DNA from: DAOVDI01 sp965373045
GTDB lineage: Bacteria; Acidobacteriota; Aminicenantia; Aminicenantales; Aminicenantaceae
NCBI GenBank assembly: GCA_965373045.1
Contig: CBDVEQ010000003.1
Location: 1-36,126, forward strand
Direction of reading: 5' to 3'
Length of the DNA: 36,126 nucleotides
The notes under the pieces were generated by a model that saw only the letters and a program-made list of their open reading frames with translations, made no database searches and was not told the DNA's origin. The translations under genes were made by a program, and so were the position numbers. Shown here one piece after another: positions 15,634-24,570 of the stretch; within the stretch, counting starts at the first letter, position 1, and each line of letters begins with the position of its first letter.

Positions 15634-17982
15634 ATGACGGAAAACAAATCTCCAATGAAAGATAAAAAACCGGCTGTGGAACTGGCCCGCGACATGGGGT
15701 TGATGCACGTAACCATGATCGGAGTGGGCGCCATGATCGGTGCAGGGATATTTGTTCTGACTGGTATGGCTGCCGGTATTGCAGGCCCGGCGCTTCTTCT
15801 TGTTTTTCTGTTTAATGGGATTGTTACAGGCTTAACAGCCATGGCTTATGCTGAACTGGGCTCCTGTTTCCCAGAGGCAGGCGGCGGTTATCTTTGGGTT
15901 AAAGAAGCTCTCCCCCAGCCGAACGGTTTTTTATCAGGTTGGATCAGCTGGTTTGCCCACGCAGTGGCATGCAGCCTGTATGCGGTGGCTTTTGGCGCTT
16001 TTGCTGTTGACCTTTTCTATAATGCGGGTCTGGATCTGTCCGGTCTGCTTCCTAAGGTGGCCGGTGTTGCGTCCCATGAAGTGGCCGCCAAACTGATCGC
16101 GGTTATCATTGTTCTGCTCTTTGTCTATATAAACTTCCGTGGAGCTAAAGAAGCTGGTCAAGCCGAGACCTTTGTTACTATCATCAAGATCGTGATCATA
16201 GCCCTTTTTGTCGGGTTCGGTGCTTATGCAATGTTCGCAGGAAAAACGCCTGAGCCATGGCAGGGAAATTTTTCCGGTTTTTTCCAGAAGGGGGCGATCG
16301 GAATCATCATGGCCATGGGTTTGACCTTCATTGCCTTTGAGGGGTACGAGATCATCGCCCAGTGCGGCGAGGAGGTCAAGGATCCCAAACGCAATATCCC
16401 CCGTTCAATATTTCTGTCCCTTCTGATCGTCGTCCCTATTTATATCCTGGTCGCCTTTGTGGCGCTGGGCGCGGTGTCACCTGAAGGGGGGCTTCCGACC
16501 TGGATGTACCTGGGCCAGAAGGGCGAACTGGCTATGATCGAAGCAGCCGAGCACTTCATGATGGGTAAGATAGGCCGGATCATCTTTTTGATCGGAGGCC
16601 TGTTTTCTACGATGTCCGCCCTGAACGCAACAATATATTCCTCCTCCCGTGTCAGTTTTGCCATGGGCCGGGATCACAATCTGCCTGGTATTTTTTCCAG
16701 GATCCATGCAAAAACACGAACACCTCATGTAGCAATATTTTTATCAGGCGCGCTCATCATATTTATGGCTGTTGCCCTTCCCATCGAAGACATCGCCAGC
16801 GCAGCAGATGCCATGTTTCTGCTGCTCTTTGTCTTTGTTAACCTCGCCGTTATCAACCTGAGAAAAAACCGTCCGGATCTAGACAGGGGATTCAAAGTTC
16901 CCCTGTTTCCCTATATCCCGGTCGCAGCCGTGGTGTTGAATCTGAGTCTGGCTGTGTTTCTATTCTTCTACAGGCCCATCGGTGTGTTTGTATGTCTCGG
17001 ATACATACTGCTCGGCATTGGGATCTATTATTATTATTCTAAAAAGAAGGAGTTTACAGCCAAGGCTGAGCCGGTCATTCATGCCGAACATCCACTGAAG
17101 CAAGAGGAACCACGTTCTTTCCGCATTCTTGTTCCCATTGCCAATCAGAAAACAGTTGAGCAGTTAATGAATTTTGCGACCAGGATCGCCAAGTCCAAAT
17201 CTGCTGACATTACTGTTATGAATATCATACAGATCCCGGCACAGCTTCCTCCCAGTGAGGGGAGAAAGTATCTCGGCCAGGCGCGGGAATTGCTGTTTAC
17301 AGGAATAAAGGTTGCGGAAGAGCAGGAGATACCGGTCTATTCTCTTGTGAAGGTTTCCCGCAAAATACCCAAAGCTATTATCGAAACATGTGAAGAAAGG
17401 AAGATAAACCTTGTGGTTCTCGGTTGGGAGGGAGATATCCCTGCGCGGAACAGAGTATTTGGAACGATCATGGATGAAGTCATTCTTAACACCACATGCG
17501 ATATTGCCATGGTCTGTAAACCTCCTTCTTACGAAGCAGCTATTGAAAGGATCTTGATCCCTGTCAGCAACATCAATTATGCACTCTTGTCCCTGAAGAT
17601 CGCAGAGGCGTTGACTTCAGAGAATAAAACTCCGATAACTCTGTTCCATGCTGCCAACAGCGATGATACAGAAGCCATTAAACAAAAATTCCTGGAAAAC
17701 CTTCAAAAGAAAAAGGATGAGATCGATCCATCAAGGTATGAAGTTATCATTAAAAATTCCCAATGGGTTGCTGAATCCATTATGGCTGAAGCACAACAGT
17801 ATGATCTTATCATTATGGGGGCCCCGGAAGAGGGTCTTGTGCGGAGGGCTCTCTTCGGCGATCTGCCTGCCTATGTTGCGCAGGAATTGGATACGCCTTT
17901 GATCCTGACGAAAAAATATACGGGGCATGTTAAATCCTGGTTTCAAAAATTCTTTGGGACTCGAAAGACCATGCTGGATTGA
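15634..17982 (+). CDS. APC-family amino acid/amine permease fused to two UspA domains
   Basis: 782 residues. Residues about 20-470 form a 12-helix APC transporter: helix 1 carries the substrate-site motif GVGAMIGAGIFVLTG, followed by AMAYAELGSCFPEAGGGYLWV, FIAFEGYEIIAQCGEEVKDPKRNIPRS and SSSRVSFAMGRDHNLPG. Residues about 490-640 and 650-770 are two universal-stress-protein domains (FRILVPIANQKTVEQ, LVVLGWEGDIPARNRVFGT; RILIPVSNINYALL, LIIMGAPEEGLVRRALFGD), with a partial G-x-x-x-x-G...G-D nucleotide loop in the second. APC-Usp fusions are known in archaea and bacteria; the Usp part is thought to sense nucleotides or energy state. ATG 15634 is taken; GTG 15628 is possible. It follows the antiporter operon after 60 bases and may be cotranscribed. 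Confidence 0.88.
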   Translation: MTENKSPMKDKKPAVELARDMGLMHVTMIGVGAMIGAGIFVLTGMAAGIAGPALLLVFLFNGIVTGLTAMAYAELGSCFPEAGGGYLWVKEALPQPNGFLSGWISWFAHAVACSLYAVAFGAFAVDLFYNAGLDLSGLLPKVAGVASHEVAAKLIAVIIVLLFVYINFRGAKEAGQAETFVTIIKIVIIALFVGFGAYAMFAGKTPEPWQGNFSGFFQKGAIGIIMAMGLTFIAFEGYEIIAQCGEEVKDPKRNIPRSIFLSLLIVVPIYILVAFVALGAVSPEGGLPTWMYLGQKGELAMIEAAEHFMMGKIGRIIFLIGGLFSTMSALNATIYSSSRVSFAMGRDHNLPGIFSRIHAKTRTPHVAIFLSGALIIFMAVALPIEDIASAADAMFLLLFVFVNLAVINLRKNRPDLDRGFKVPLFPYIPVAAVVLNLSLAVFLFFYRPIGVFVCLGYILLGIGIYYYYSKKKEFTAKAEPVIHAEHPLKQEEPRSFRILVPIANQKTVEQLMNFATRIAKSKSADITVMNIIQIPAQLPPSEGRKYLGQARELLFTGIKVAEEQEIPVYSLVKVSRKIPKAIIETCEERKINLVVLGWEGDIPARNRVFGTIMDEVILNTTCDIAMVCKPPSYEAAIERILIPVSNINYALLSLKIAEALTSENKTPITLFHAANSDDTEAIKQKFLENLQKKKDEIDPSRYEVIIKNSQWVAESIMAEAQQYDLIIMGAPEEGLVRRALFGDLPAYVAQELDTPLILTKKYTGHVKSWFQKFFGTRKTMLD

Positions 17983-17988
17983 GCCTGG

Positions 17989-20097
17989 CTAATTTTTGAT
18001 ATATTCGATGGTCCAGTTTATGGAACCGTTGTTATCGGCTTGCAGAACGATCTTTTGCATCATGCCGGTTTTTTCGATCTTTTTGACTTTTGCGCCGGTG
18101 CATCGAACGTTTTTAAACTTATATCCCGGCGGCTCTGACACATAGAGGACATAGGGATCGTTTTTAATGACCCTGCTCTTTCCAGAGAGAATAAGATCTT
18201 CCCACCGGACATCATCCAATTCAAAGCCTCCACATGTGATGTGCCGGTTTGTGGCAATTATTTGAGGATGATCCAGCCGTTCACGGATGCAAAAAAGCTG
18301 GCAGTTGAAAAGAGGGTCGATCTTTCCTGACGCAAATTCACCTGAATAACTGCCCATCAACATTTTGGACCAGAATTCAAATACATAATATTCTTTGGAA
18401 GGATCCAATCCCAATTCATAAAACGGGATATTTTTATCCTCTCCGCCAGTACGTCCAAGGAGAACCCAGTTCTCAAAAGACCTGTTGATCTCCAGGAGAA
18501 ACAGATGGACAGTGGGAGTCCGGCCGGCATCAAAGAGCCTTGGACCGGACCCCGTGACTTCGGTATCAACGAGATGAAGGTTCTGTGAACGGCTTGGGTC
18601 CACATCATAGATCTGTCCTGGTTGTGTGAACAGCACAGGAGCCGCTCTTTTAGCCGGATCAACGATATTTGTCCGGTAGACTTCAGGCTTGTCTGTCAGA
18701 AGGAATAAAGATCCAGTGAGTGAAGTGGCCATGGTCGATCGGTATGCTTCCTCCGGTGAAAGTTCGATGTGGTCCGGGTCGTTCAACCAGACAACATTGT
18801 TGAAGGAATTGTACTGGGAGAGTCCGGCAAAGGAATACCCATCAGTGCCGATGCGGCAGCCGTCGATGATACCGATCAGTTCAGGCCTGATCCCCCAGCA
18901 GCCCATCATGAAGGACTCTTTTCCGATCTCTTCGCGGACTGCCTTGACCAGGTTTCGGAAAGCTTCGACCCTGTCTTTTTGCTTTTCCCGGAAGTGATCG
19001 GGATAACTGTTGTATCCTTCATAGCGCAGATGCCTTAAAGCGTCCACTTTAAAATAATCCCACGCCATGTCTTTCAGCCCGCGGTAAATGGGACGCACCA
19101 GCCTGTTGATGGCTTCGGGATTTGAGCCGTCTATAGAGATATCGACCCAGTTTCCTTGCGCCGGATGTCCCTTTTTATCCAGGACAAAAAGGTCTTTGTT
19201 TTTTTCGGCGAAGCCCATCTGGTTAAAAGCGACATTGGTCCAGATCCCCGGTATTAATCCTTTTTTCTTGATGTATTTTGCAAGGTGTTTTAATCCGTTC
19301 GGAAATTTCATATTGGGCTTAAGCCAAAGCTCGGGAAGGCCCTGGCCGCGCTGATAACCGTCGTCGATCTGGAGGTAGTCATAACCGTATGGGAGAAGAA
19401 CCTCAGACAGCACATCAGCTGTTTCCTTAATATTTTCCTCGGTGATATTACTGAAATAAGCGAACCAGGAACACCAGCCCACAATGGGCTTTGGCCAGAT
19501 CCTGTAGGTCCAGGGCTCAAAATATTTCAAACCCCGGTGTTTTTGATAATACCGCGGCCGAAATCGAATGATGATCTCACTGCCTGTTATTTTAACAGCG
19601 TATGTCCGGCCGCTGGCCGAGTCTGATATGGGTGTGATCCTGACGGATGGATTGTGGTCGACGGAAAGGACCCAGTCCCGGGCCCTGTCATAAACGGCTC
19701 TATTAAGACGGCTGTGACTCGGACCGGATGAGTGGCGGACGACAGTCAGACCATGGTCTCTTCGATCCACCTCACAAGGGAAGGATTCTTGTCCGCTAAA
19801 TATTTTGCCCTGAATCTCGATGCTGTCCTGCGGGCGCAGGGTTGTGAAGGTCAGAAGTTGAGTGATAAGGCCCTCTTTTTTAGCGATCACTCTGTTGATC
19901 TTGTAATTTTTTCCGGAGGCGAAAATTTGGCCCTGTAAGATAGGCGTGGATTCATATACCAAAGAAATCGAGGTTCCATTGATAGAGATCTCAGCCGGTT
20001 TATTAGGGGGTGCAGTTGATGCAGCGGCAGTAGCTTGTGAAAAAACGAACAGGATAAAAGATATTGCAAAAAGCCTTATAAATTTTGAGATATTCAT
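17989..20097 (-). CDS. Secreted alpha-galactosidase-like glycoside hydrolase (clan GH-D, GH36-like)
   Basis: 702 residues. The signal peptide ends near residue 26 (FVFSQATAAA). An N-terminal beta domain (about 30-200) is followed by a (beta/alpha)8 domain with PIVGWCSWFAYFS (204-216), DYLQIDDGYQ (240-249), GIWTNVAF (284-291), the nucleophile candidate D352 in AWDYFKVDALRHL and the acid/base candidate D419 in GCRIGTDGYSF. WxxW-type opening, LQIDDG and FKVD are the signature of GH-D melibiases (GH27/GH36/GH31-like). A beta-sandwich domain closes the protein. Likely substrates are alpha-galactosides or related alpha-glycans outside the cytoplasm. The gene is convergent with the permease gene, with only six bases between the stops. 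Confidence 0.83.
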   Translation of the reverse strand: MNISKFIRLFAISFILFVFSQATAAASTAPPNKPAEISINGTSISLVYESTPILQGQIFASGKNYKINRVIAKKEGLITQLLTFTTLRPQDSIEIQGKIFSGQESFPCEVDRRDHGLTVVRHSSGPSHSRLNRAVYDRARDWVLSVDHNPSVRITPISDSASGRTYAVKITGSEIIIRFRPRYYQKHRGLKYFEPWTYRIWPKPIVGWCSWFAYFSNITEENIKETADVLSEVLLPYGYDYLQIDDGYQRGQGLPELWLKPNMKFPNGLKHLAKYIKKKGLIPGIWTNVAFNQMGFAEKNKDLFVLDKKGHPAQGNWVDISIDGSNPEAINRLVRPIYRGLKDMAWDYFKVDALRHLRYEGYNSYPDHFREKQKDRVEAFRNLVKAVREEIGKESFMMGCWGIRPELIGIIDGCRIGTDGYSFAGLSQYNSFNNVVWLNDPDHIELSPEEAYRSTMATSLTGSLFLLTDKPEVYRTNIVDPAKRAAPVLFTQPGQIYDVDPSRSQNLHLVDTEVTGSGPRLFDAGRTPTVHLFLLEINRSFENWVLLGRTGGEDKNIPFYELGLDPSKEYYVFEFWSKMLMGSYSGEFASGKIDPLFNCQLFCIRERLDHPQIIATNRHITCGGFELDDVRWEDLILSGKSRVIKNDPYVLYVSEPPGYKFKNVRCTGAKVKKIEKTGMMQKIVLQADNNGSINWTIEYIKN

Positions 20098-20191
20098 GGA
20101 TTAATAATACTTTATGAACTGATGTATTTCAAAAGGAAATTCTTATCCTCTTCCACGGCTTTATTTATTTCACCAAAATACATTATAATAA

Positions 20192-20308
20192 TTTCGCTAT
20201 GATAAAGGATTGCCTAAATCGCTTGATTTTAGCGATATAGAGACCCTGGGATTGCAGCTTGTGAACGATCTGGTTTCCCAGAAACTGAATGGTCAGACTG
20301 TCTGGTGA
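20192..20308 (+). pseudogene. Relic of a sensor histidine kinase C-terminus
   Basis: In frame from 20201, the codons decode to D-K-G-L-P-K-S-L-D-F-S-D-I-E-T-L-G-L-Q-L-V, then NDLVSQKLNGQTVW and a stop (TGA 20306-20308). 'G-(L)-P...D-F...(E/D)-(T/S)-L-G-L-Q-L-V-N-x-L-V-x-Q-L-x-G' is the G2 box and end of the ATPase domain of HisKA_2/HWE-type PAS-linked histidine kinases. A TAA at 20189-20191 closes the frame upstream and no other kinase sequence is visible, so only about 35 codons survive. The rest of 20098-20450 is AT-rich, apart from the leader hairpin noted separately. Confidence 0.7.
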
Positions 20309-20390
20309 AAAACTCTATGAATATTTTTTCGTATAGAACTGTAGTTAGATTGTGATTATGTAAGACCGAGATAGGAACAGCATTATTTTC

Positions 20391-20428
20391 CCTCTGTCTT
20401 TTCTGAAAAAGCAGGAAACCGGCAGAGG
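20391..20428 (+). promoter_or_regulatory. Possible leader hairpin before the propeller gene
   Basis: CCTCTG (20391-20396) pairs with CAGAGG (20423-20428), and inside it TTTCTG can pair imperfectly with CAGGAAA around an A-rich loop. The hairpin ends just before the GAAGGAG ribosome site of the gene at 20451, so it could affect translation or mRNA stability. It is not followed by a T run, so it is not a terminator. Confidence 0.3.
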
Positions 20429-20450
20429 ATATAATAGAAGGAGAAAAAAA

Positions 20451-21578
20451 GTGAACAAGAAAAAAATATCTTTGATCCTGTTATCTCTAGCGTTGATTTT
20501 TGGACTGGCGGGGGCGGCGAGCGCCCAGAAGGTTAAAACCGTTAACGGTGTTGAGATCATCAGTAATCCTAAAAATCCCAAAGCCCCTAAAGATGTTCCC
20601 TCCAAACTTGTATTGAAAGAAGACTTTACAGTCGGGGACAGCGAGAACCTGGATGAGATGATATCCGAAGTGTCCTTTCTCACTGTTGATGATCATGACA
20701 ATCTCTTTGCAGTGGACATCAAGGAAATGAATGTCAAGGTGTATGATTCCAGCGGGGAATATGTCCGTACGATCGGTAAAAAAGGACAAGGTCCTGGTGA
20801 ACTTAATATTCCTGCCGGGATCCTCATCACGCCTGATAACCAGCTTTTAATCCTGGATATAATCAACAGGAGAATGTCTTATTTCACTCTTGAGGGCGAA
20901 TTCACAAAAAATGTTTCGATCGCTGACAAAACATCGCTTGCTAATCCTGCCATGGACGATAAAGGAAACATGGCTGCCATGGAACTAGTCCTTGAGGGAA
21001 AGCAGATGTTCTGGTACATCAGAAAATATGACAAAGACCTCAAGCCGTTGTTCGACCTCAATAAAGTGGAATTTAAAATCCCGGTTGCGGGAAAAAAGAT
21101 GAATCCATTTGATTTTATCCAGTTAAATGTTTTTGACAGCAAAGGCAATCTTTATTTTGGCGATGGCAAGGACTATGTCATAAAGATCTTTGATCCGGAA
21201 GGAAAGCATTTCAGGACTATAGAAAAAAAGTATGATTCGACAAAGATCACAAAAGAGGATATTCAACAAATGCTGGAATCGATACCCAATGTTACAGGTG
21301 TCAACTTGAAAGACATACTGGAATTCCCCAAGTATTATCCCGCGTATGAGAGCTTCACAATTGATGAGGAGGAACGGCTGTTTGTCCGAAGCTACAAGAA
21401 AGGAAAAGAGAAAGACGTCTTTTTCCTTGATATATTCAGTACGGATGGAAAATACTTCAGCACTCTTGCAACAAAAGCCAACCCCCGTGTCTGGAAAAAC
21501 GGAAAGATGTATTCTGTCGAAGAGAACGACGACGGTATTAAGGTTATCAAGCGTTACAGCGTATCCTGGAAGAATTGA
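20451..21578 (+). CDS. Exported 6-bladed beta-propeller protein
   Basis: 375 residues from a GTG at 20451 with a GAAGGAG site eight bases upstream. The signal peptide is clear, with cleavage expected after residue 25 (GAASA|QKV). Blade repeats include DDHDNLFAVDIKEMNVKVYD with SSGEYVRTIGKKGQGPGEL, DNQLLILDIINRRMSYF with TLEGEFTKNV, and SKGNLYFGDGKDYVIKIFDPEGK. The 'G-K-K-G-Q-G-P-G-E-L/D-F' turn is shared with the propeller at 553-1650, so the two are paralogues of the same family although diverged. The function is a secreted scaffold or binding protein, ligand unknown. It lies 36 bases upstream of an exported amidohydrolase on the same strand, a likely operon partner. Confidence 0.82.
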   Translation: MNKKKISLILLSLALIFGLAGAASAQKVKTVNGVEIISNPKNPKAPKDVPSKLVLKEDFTVGDSENLDEMISEVSFLTVDDHDNLFAVDIKEMNVKVYDSSGEYVRTIGKKGQGPGELNIPAGILITPDNQLLILDIINRRMSYFTLEGEFTKNVSIADKTSLANPAMDDKGNMAAMELVLEGKQMFWYIRKYDKDLKPLFDLNKVEFKIPVAGKKMNPFDFIQLNVFDSKGNLYFGDGKDYVIKIFDPEGKHFRTIEKKYDSTKITKEDIQQMLESIPNVTGVNLKDILEFPKYYPAYESFTIDEEERLFVRSYKKGKEKDVFFLDIFSTDGKYFSTLATKANPRVWKNGKMYSVEENDDGIKVIKRYSVSWKN

Positions 21579-21614
21579 AAAAACGTTTTCACTCAATATA
21601 AAAGGAAAAAACCT

Positions 21615-23201
21615 ATGAAGCGTGTGACTATTCTATTTAGTTTTTTTGTTATTGTAATTTTCACTTTAATACCTGCTTCCTATGCTCTTACAGGTGAACT
21701 GGCGGTTAAATCACCTCCCCCCCGCACAGAAGGAGAAGGGCCCTTTACCAGACTTATTCTTCATGGAGCCACCATTATTGACGGAACGGGCGCAGTGCCC
21801 ATGGGGCCCGCGCAGATTGGAATCGAGAACAACCTGATCAAGTTTATCCGCCAGGTAGGAACGCCCGGTCTTCCTATCCCGGATCCTCCCAAGGAAAAAG
21901 CCGGGCAGAAAGTTCTGGACATGAGAGGTATGTACATTCTCCCCGGTTTTGTGGATATGCATGAGCATATCGGATCGACCAAAGGGATTCCTGCCGAATA
22001 TGTGTATAAACTCTGGTTAGGACATGGCATTACAACCATTCGTGAGGTCGGAACCAGAAACGGCCTCAAATGGCTGATCGACCAGAAAAAAAAGAGCAGC
22101 GCCAATGAGATCACAGCTCCCCGGATCTACCCCTATCATATTGTATGGGCTCAGACACCAGAGCAGGCACGGATGCAGATCCGAAAAAATGCAGCCGCCG
22201 GTGTAGATGGAGTCAAGATCTTTGGCCTTACACCTAAGGTATATGAAGCTGTCATGGATGAGGCCAAAAAACATGGCCTGCGGATCGCCTGTCACCTTGC
22301 CCAAAATGCTGTGGGAAGGACCAATACATTGGACCTCGCGCGCCTTGGCCTGACGACCATGGAACACTGGTACGGCCTCCCTGAATCTTTTCTCGATCAC
22401 AGTACGATCCAGGACTGGCCGCTGGATGCGATATACCAGAATGAACAGGACCGTTTCGGCCAGGCCGGCCGTTTGTGGTCTCAAGCAGCGCCTCCCTACA
22501 GCGAAAAGTGGAATAAGGTAATGGACGAGTTGATAGCGCTCGATTTCACTCTGGTTCCGACCCTGACAATCTATGAAGCCAGCCGGGACCTTATGCGGGC
22601 GCGCCGGGCGGAATGGCATGAGGAATACACACTTCCTGTGCTCTGGAGGCACTACGAGCCGAGCCGGACATCTCATGGAGCATACTGGTATTATTGGACG
22701 ACCGAGGATGAAGTCGCCTGGCGGAATAACTATAAGATTTGGATGACATTTCTCAATGAATACAAGAACCGCGGAGGCCGCGTTACTCTGGGTGCTGACA
22801 GCGGATTCATCTACAACCTCTGGGGTTATGGGTTTATACGCGAGTTCGAACTGTTGCGTGAGGCAGGCTTTCACCCGCTTGAGATCGTTCGCGCGGCAAC
22901 GCTCTGGGGGGCCGAAGCGCTCGGGATAGAGGATGAGCTTGGAACGATCGAAGCCGGCAAACTGGCTGACCTGGTCGTTGTGGAAGAGAATCCTCTTAAA
23001 AACTTCAAAGTCCTTTACGGAACAGGAGCCATTAAACTCAATGAAAAAAATGAGGCTGTTCGTGTTGGAGGAATTAAATACACCATCAAGGATGGGATTA
23101 TCTATGATGCAAAACAGCTTCTGGCGGATGTAAGAGCAATGGTCCGTGAGGCAAAGGAAAAAGAAAATTTCGAGATCATACAGCCCGGGATAAAGAAATA
23201 A
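21615..23201 (+). CDS. Exported imidazolonepropionase-like amidohydrolase
   Basis: 528 residues with a signal peptide (about 1-24, FVIVIFTLIPASYA). An N-terminal beta-sandwich half (LILHGATIIDGTGAVPMGPAQIGI) is followed by ILPGFVDMHEHIG with the metal pair H116/H118, then a (beta/alpha)8 barrel with VDGVKIFGLT (a lysine that may be carboxylated), LRIACHLAQNA and LTTMEHWYGLP (metal histidines), RVTLGADSGF (catalytic aspartate) and the closing AGKLADLVVVEENPL. This is the order of the binuclear-metal hydrolases related to imidazolonepropionase and Xaa-Arg/Lys dipeptidases. The likely substrate is a small amide, dipeptide or lactone in the periplasm. The ATG has AAAGGA upstream. The end is convergent with the UroD-family gene, four bases away. 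Confidence 0.88.
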   Translation: MKRVTILFSFFVIVIFTLIPASYALTGELAVKSPPPRTEGEGPFTRLILHGATIIDGTGAVPMGPAQIGIENNLIKFIRQVGTPGLPIPDPPKEKAGQKVLDMRGMYILPGFVDMHEHIGSTKGIPAEYVYKLWLGHGITTIREVGTRNGLKWLIDQKKKSSANEITAPRIYPYHIVWAQTPEQARMQIRKNAAAGVDGVKIFGLTPKVYEAVMDEAKKHGLRIACHLAQNAVGRTNTLDLARLGLTTMEHWYGLPESFLDHSTIQDWPLDAIYQNEQDRFGQAGRLWSQAAPPYSEKWNKVMDELIALDFTLVPTLTIYEASRDLMRARRAEWHEEYTLPVLWRHYEPSRTSHGAYWYYWTTEDEVAWRNNYKIWMTFLNEYKNRGGRVTLGADSGFIYNLWGYGFIREFELLREAGFHPLEIVRAATLWGAEALGIEDELGTIEAGKLADLVVVEENPLKNFKVLYGTGAIKLNEKNEAVRVGGIKYTIKDGIIYDAKQLLADVRAMVREAKEKENFEIIQPGIKK

Positions 23202-23204
23202 CGA

Positions 23205-24467
23205 TCAACCTTTCCGGCTGTCATTGACAGCATTAAATACAGCCAGAATGTTTTCTGTCGGGATGTTTGCCTGGATATTGTGGATGGCATTAAAAACGAA
23301 CCCGCTGCCTTCGGAAAAGATGTCGATCCGTTCACGCACTTCTTGATAGACATCCTCAGGGCTGCCGAAAGGAAGCGTTTTTTGTGTGTCCACTCCGCCG
23401 CCCCAAAAAACAATGTCTTTTCCAAATTCCTTTTTTAACTGACCGGGTTCCATCCCCGAAGCAGAGCACTGGACAGGATTGAGAATGTCGAATCCCGCAT
23501 CAATGAAATCCGGGATCAGTTCAGAGACAGCGCCGCAGGAATGGCAGAAGATTTTCCATGAGGTCAGTTCATGAATCTTGTCATTGACAGCTTTTTGAAA
23601 AGGGAAAAACATTTCCTTGTATGTTTTTCTGGAAATGATCAATCCTTGTTGGGCGCCGAAATCCGTTCCAGTGACAAAAAGCACATCGATTCTATCCCCT
23701 ATAACACCAGCAGCAAGTTCGGCATTCTTCAGTACGATCTCACACTGCCGTTCGAAGATCTTCAGAATGTGGTCCTTCCGAAAGGCCAGTGACAGGTACC
23801 ACTCTTCCACGTCCCTGATCCCTTTTGGATTTTTCATCCAGGGTGCGGGAACAAGCGCAATATCGCCAAACGCCAGTCCACCCAGGGTGAGGAAGATGCC
23901 GGAATCGGTATTTTTATAAGCATTTTCGGTCTGCTGTTCAAAATAGGCCAGGTCTTCTTTCCCGATGATACTGAATTCCTCGAGATTGTCTTCCGGATCC
24001 AGGCTCTGCTCATTGAGGGGCGGCTGACGGTTGAGGGAGTCGAAAAAATGTCCGGATTTCGGCATCACAGCGCACGGTGGGACAGATGTATCGCCTTCGG
24101 GATAAATAAACATGTTTCCCTGCTCGTCCCGGGTTGTGTTGAATTTTTCAGGAACCAGCACAGGTGTGCCGTCACTCAGGGAAAAAGGCTTCCACCCCTT
24201 GTTGGGAAAACCGAACATGTTGTTTGGAGGGCTGATGCCGATGACATCGATTCCCAGGGCCTGTCTCAATTCAACGTCGATTTCCCCCAGCATCTGGTAT
24301 GGTTCGATGATCTTAACGCGGTAGTCGCCCGGCCCAAGGACCGCCTGTCGGATGCGGTGTACAGCGGAAGCGGCCAAGCCAGTCACGGCACAGGCTCCAA
24401 AATCCACACAAAGTTGGTCAACCGGTTTGTGATTAATAGCTGCTTGAAGTCGCTCTCTGGAAGTCAT
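23205..24467 (-). CDS. Uroporphyrinogen decarboxylase-family protein (MtaA/CmuA-like methyltransferase type)
   Basis: 420 residues from the ATG at 24467; a GTG 12 bases further upstream is also in frame and neither has a strong ribosome site. The N-terminal TSRERLQAAINHKPVDQ is typical of UroD-family (TIM barrel) proteins. H309 and C311 (HSCG) with C334 (NPVQCSASGM) fit the zinc site of corrinoid-dependent methyltransferases such as MtaA/MtbA, which true haem-pathway HemE lacks. GGGVDTQ and FNAIHNIQANIP form the C-terminal part. Such enzymes move methyl groups between a corrinoid protein and a thiol. No corrinoid-binding protein or haem gene lies nearby, so the partner is unknown. There is no signal peptide, so it is cytoplasmic. 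Confidence 0.8.
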   Translation of the reverse strand: MTSRERLQAAINHKPVDQLCVDFGACAVTGLAASAVHRIRQAVLGPGDYRVKIIEPYQMLGEIDVELRQALGIDVIGISPPNNMFGFPNKGWKPFSLSDGTPVLVPEKFNTTRDEQGNMFIYPEGDTSVPPCAVMPKSGHFFDSLNRQPPLNEQSLDPEDNLEEFSIIGKEDLAYFEQQTENAYKNTDSGIFLTLGGLAFGDIALVPAPWMKNPKGIRDVEEWYLSLAFRKDHILKIFERQCEIVLKNAELAAGVIGDRIDVLFVTGTDFGAQQGLIISRKTYKEMFFPFQKAVNDKIHELTSWKIFCHSCGAVSELIPDFIDAGFDILNPVQCSASGMEPGQLKKEFGKDIVFWGGGVDTQKTLPFGSPEDVYQEVRERIDIFSEGSGFVFNAIHNIQANIPTENILAVFNAVNDSRKG

Positions 24468-24570
24468 ATCGGCAATCACGATATCAATTTGACTTTATTT
24501 GTTCAAGTAAGGTCTCCAATTTTTTCCTCCTGAACTTTATTATGTGAATGAAACACATTATAATCATATT

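Noticed and set aside
20430..20435. Perfect TATAAT just upstream of the propeller gene at 20451
   Set aside because: It lies immediately before the GAAGGAG ribosome site. A transcript starting there would lose that site, and no -35 hexamer stands 16-18 bases upstream.
22017..22874. 285-codon open frame on the - strand opposite the exported amidohydrolase
   Set aside because: The + strand gene has all catalytic motifs of its family; the antisense frame has no recognisable domain and is a codon-bias shadow.
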